Under the pieces are notes generated by a model, which was not told the origin of the DNA, made no database searches, and was given only the letters and a program-made list of their open reading frames with translations. 25,031 bases of DNA from Verrucomicrobiales bacterium. Lineage in GTDB: Bacteria; Verrucomicrobiota; Verrucomicrobiia; Verrucomicrobiales; DEV007. Below are positions 23,867 through 25,031 of the stretch, one piece after another; position 1 is the stretch's first letter; each line of letters opens with the position of its first letter. The stretch covers positions 1-25,031 of the forward strand of contig JAKISY010000069.1 in assembly GCA_021648365.1 (NCBI GenBank), read 5' to 3'. The translations under genes were made by a program, and so were the position numbers.

Positions 23867-24739
23867 ATGTTAAAGAAAAAGATAAGCAAAAAAACCAACT
23901 CTGCCAAGGCAGAAGTTATCATTCTAGGAATTGATGTTCACGTAGAAAAACAAGTAGTTGTGCGTCAAATCGATGCCCAAACACCACAACCCGCGCAAAG
24001 CTTCAGCACACTCGGTTTGTTAAACTGGGTAAAGAAACAGCTCTCATTGGCCAAGGAGGTATATACTTGTTACGAAGCCGGACCATTTGGCTACGGCTTG
24101 CATCGGGAGCTTGAAGCTCTGGGTGTCAAAAACCTAGTGGTGAGACCTCGCAACTGGGATGAATATGGACAAAAAGTCAAAACCGACGCTAGAGATGCTC
24201 GTGCATTGGCGGAAGCCTTAGATCGATACATCAGCGGAAATAAGCGAGCTCTATCAGTGGTTCGTGTCCCTAGCGAAGAAGAGGAAAGAGCACGTAGTTT
24301 GAGCCGACAGCGTGAGAGTTTCTCCCGCGAATTACAACGTCTGGCAGCCAAGGGAAGGAGCCATGCTCTTTACTACGGCGAGCGTATCAAAGGGCGTTGG
24401 TGGGGACCTCGTCGCTGGAAAGATTTACAGCAAGAGCTACAGGATTTCTTACTCGAACTGTTAGCGCCTTTACGTCAATTAATTCTAGAGATTGAGAAGG
24501 CACTTAAAGAGGCCACCAAAAAAATTGAAGAACAAGCCGTCTCTGAACGTCCAAAAGGACTGGGAGCACTCACCAGCGAATTGATTTCTCGGGAAGTTGG
24601 GGATTGGACGCGTTTTAATAATCGTCGGCAGGTGGCCAGTTATACTGGTCTGTGTCCGCGAGAGGATTCCAGTGGAGGACGTCGATTTCAAGGAAACGGG
24701 GTCAGTCAGCAAATATTGACAAACCTTGTAATCTGTTGA
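23867..24739 (+). CDS. IS110-family transposase, C-terminally truncated
   Basis: A 290-residue DEDD recombinase. The RuvC-like N-terminal domain has D23 (LGIDVHVEK), E70 (CYEAGPFGYGL), and D107/D110 (KTDARDARALAEAL). A coiled-coil-like middle follows. The transposase-20 domain has LGALTSELISREVGDWTRF then YTGLCPREDSSGGRRFQG, with the catalytic serine among S268/S269. The protein then stops (ILTNLVIC), about 40-60 residues short of the usual end, which carries a GN-x-x-L/V-R-x-LL motif. In the +1 frame just downstream, CNLLMVTRLSRLR resembles that lost motif, so a frameshift near 24705-24725 probably broke the gene. Both catalytic halves are present, but activity is doubtful. The ATG follows GAAAGGA at a good distance. 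Confidence 0.85.
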   Translation: MLKKKISKKTNSAKAEVIILGIDVHVEKQVVVRQIDAQTPQPAQSFSTLGLLNWVKKQLSLAKEVYTCYEAGPFGYGLHRELEALGVKNLVVRPRNWDEYGQKVKTDARDARALAEALDRYISGNKRALSVVRVPSEEEERARSLSRQRESFSRELQRLAAKGRSHALYYGERIKGRWWGPRRWKDLQQELQDFLLELLAPLRQLILEIEKALKEATKKIEEQAVSERPKGLGALTSELISREVGDWTRFNNRRQVASYTGLCPREDSSGGRRFQGNGVSQQILTNLVIC

Positions 24740-24872
24740 TGGTGACTAGGTTATCGCGCTTGCGTAACACTTAACCTTCAGAATTTATGGCAAATTCGGA
24801 CACCAAAGGCTATCGCTGAAGTCGAACGGTTCCGCCACCCCCGTGGGCAGGTGAACTTAGCAGGTAGCCTTT

Positions 24873-25031
24873 TTATAGCTTGGGGTTGATTGGTCGGTTG
24901 AGGTTGACGGTGATCATCTTTTGGTGATTTTCACGAATACTAACCGCGACGAGGCTACCATGAGCGTTCCACCTGACCCACGCCCGCTTCGGCTCGATAA
25001 CGGAAATGGCTGTTTGCGGACGCTGTTGGCT
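24873..25031 (-). CDS. C-terminal end of an unrecognised gene running out of the window
   Basis: On the - strand the frame is open from the window edge to a TAA at 24873-24875 and reads 52 codons, starting SQQRPQTAISVIEPKRAWVR and ending ITVNLNRPINPKL. The composition (regular hydrophobic/charged alternation, several Trp and Arg, no low complexity) looks like real protein. Its start lies outside the window. No family is recognised. Its end lies ~130 bases from the transposase stop, which limits how far the insertion sequence can extend. Confidence 0.4.
   Translation of the reverse strand, partial: SQQRPQTAISVIEPKRAWVRWNAHGSLVAVSIRENHQKMITVNLNRPINPKL

Larger units (their letters stand above)
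23774..24872 (+). mobile_element. IS110-family insertion sequence, damaged at the 3' end
   Basis: The unit consists of a ~93-base non-coding left end with a hairpin, the transposase gene, and ~130 bases of right-hand sequence. The left boundary is taken from where similarity to the upstream repeat begins; the right boundary is a guess placed before the - strand gene ending at 24873. IS110 elements lack terminal inverted repeats, so neither end can be proven here. Confidence 0.45.

Noticed and set aside
1..25031. tRNA, rRNA, CRISPR arrays, replication origin
   Set aside because: Looked for on both strands by eye; no cloverleaf with T-loop consensus, rRNA segment, spaced direct-repeat array or DnaA-box cluster was seen.

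Overview
The window reads as a piece of a chromosome from a free-living Gram-negative-type bacterium, most likely a member of the Verrucomicrobiota. That placement is an inference from gene content: an exported DUF1080/3-keto-disaccharide-hydrolase-type protein, a COG2509-type flavoprotein, RHS remnants and Lys-rich exported proteins. No rRNA or tRNA is present to confirm it.

Region 1 (1-10922, all on +) is a composite defence locus. A type I restriction-modification operon (hsdM 3' end, hsdS, hsdR) is interrupted twice. Between hsdM and hsdS sits an AAA+ ATPase plus subtilisin-like protease pair that resembles the IetAS antiviral module. Between hsdS and hsdR sits a small unrecognised gene that overlaps a regulator with an MqsA-like zinc finger, an HTH and an ImmA/IrrE-type HExxH metallopeptidase, which looks like a toxin-antitoxin or protease-sensor pair. 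The pair is preceded by four short palindromes that look like operators, and by the first codons of a broken RhuM-like gene fused to the hsdS stop.

Region 2 (10942-20778) looks like ordinary chromosome: an exported DUF1080 protein and a COG2509-type FAD oxidoreductase (both -), a 1083-residue exported TPR protein, a 53-residue membrane peptide, an exported helix-hairpin-helix protein with histone-H1-like tails, a Uup-type ABC-F ATPase and a small lipoprotein. Two copies of a roughly 45-nt palindromic element flank the TPR gene.

Region 3 (20779-25031) is accessory. It begins with an RNA that matches the SAM-I riboswitch core, with a short P2 and no visible pseudoknot loop, followed by a strong intrinsic terminator and a small gene with no evident link to methionine. 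Next come a SEC-C zinc protein, a run of perfect hairpins, an eroded RHS C-terminal tip whose stop overlaps a small exported protein (possible immunity gene), and an IS110-family transposase with a damaged 3' end. A 56-nt hairpin-bearing repeat occurs both at the 5' end of this IS and about 350 bp upstream. The window closes inside a gene on the - strand.

All family names come from motif reading only; no database search was possible.
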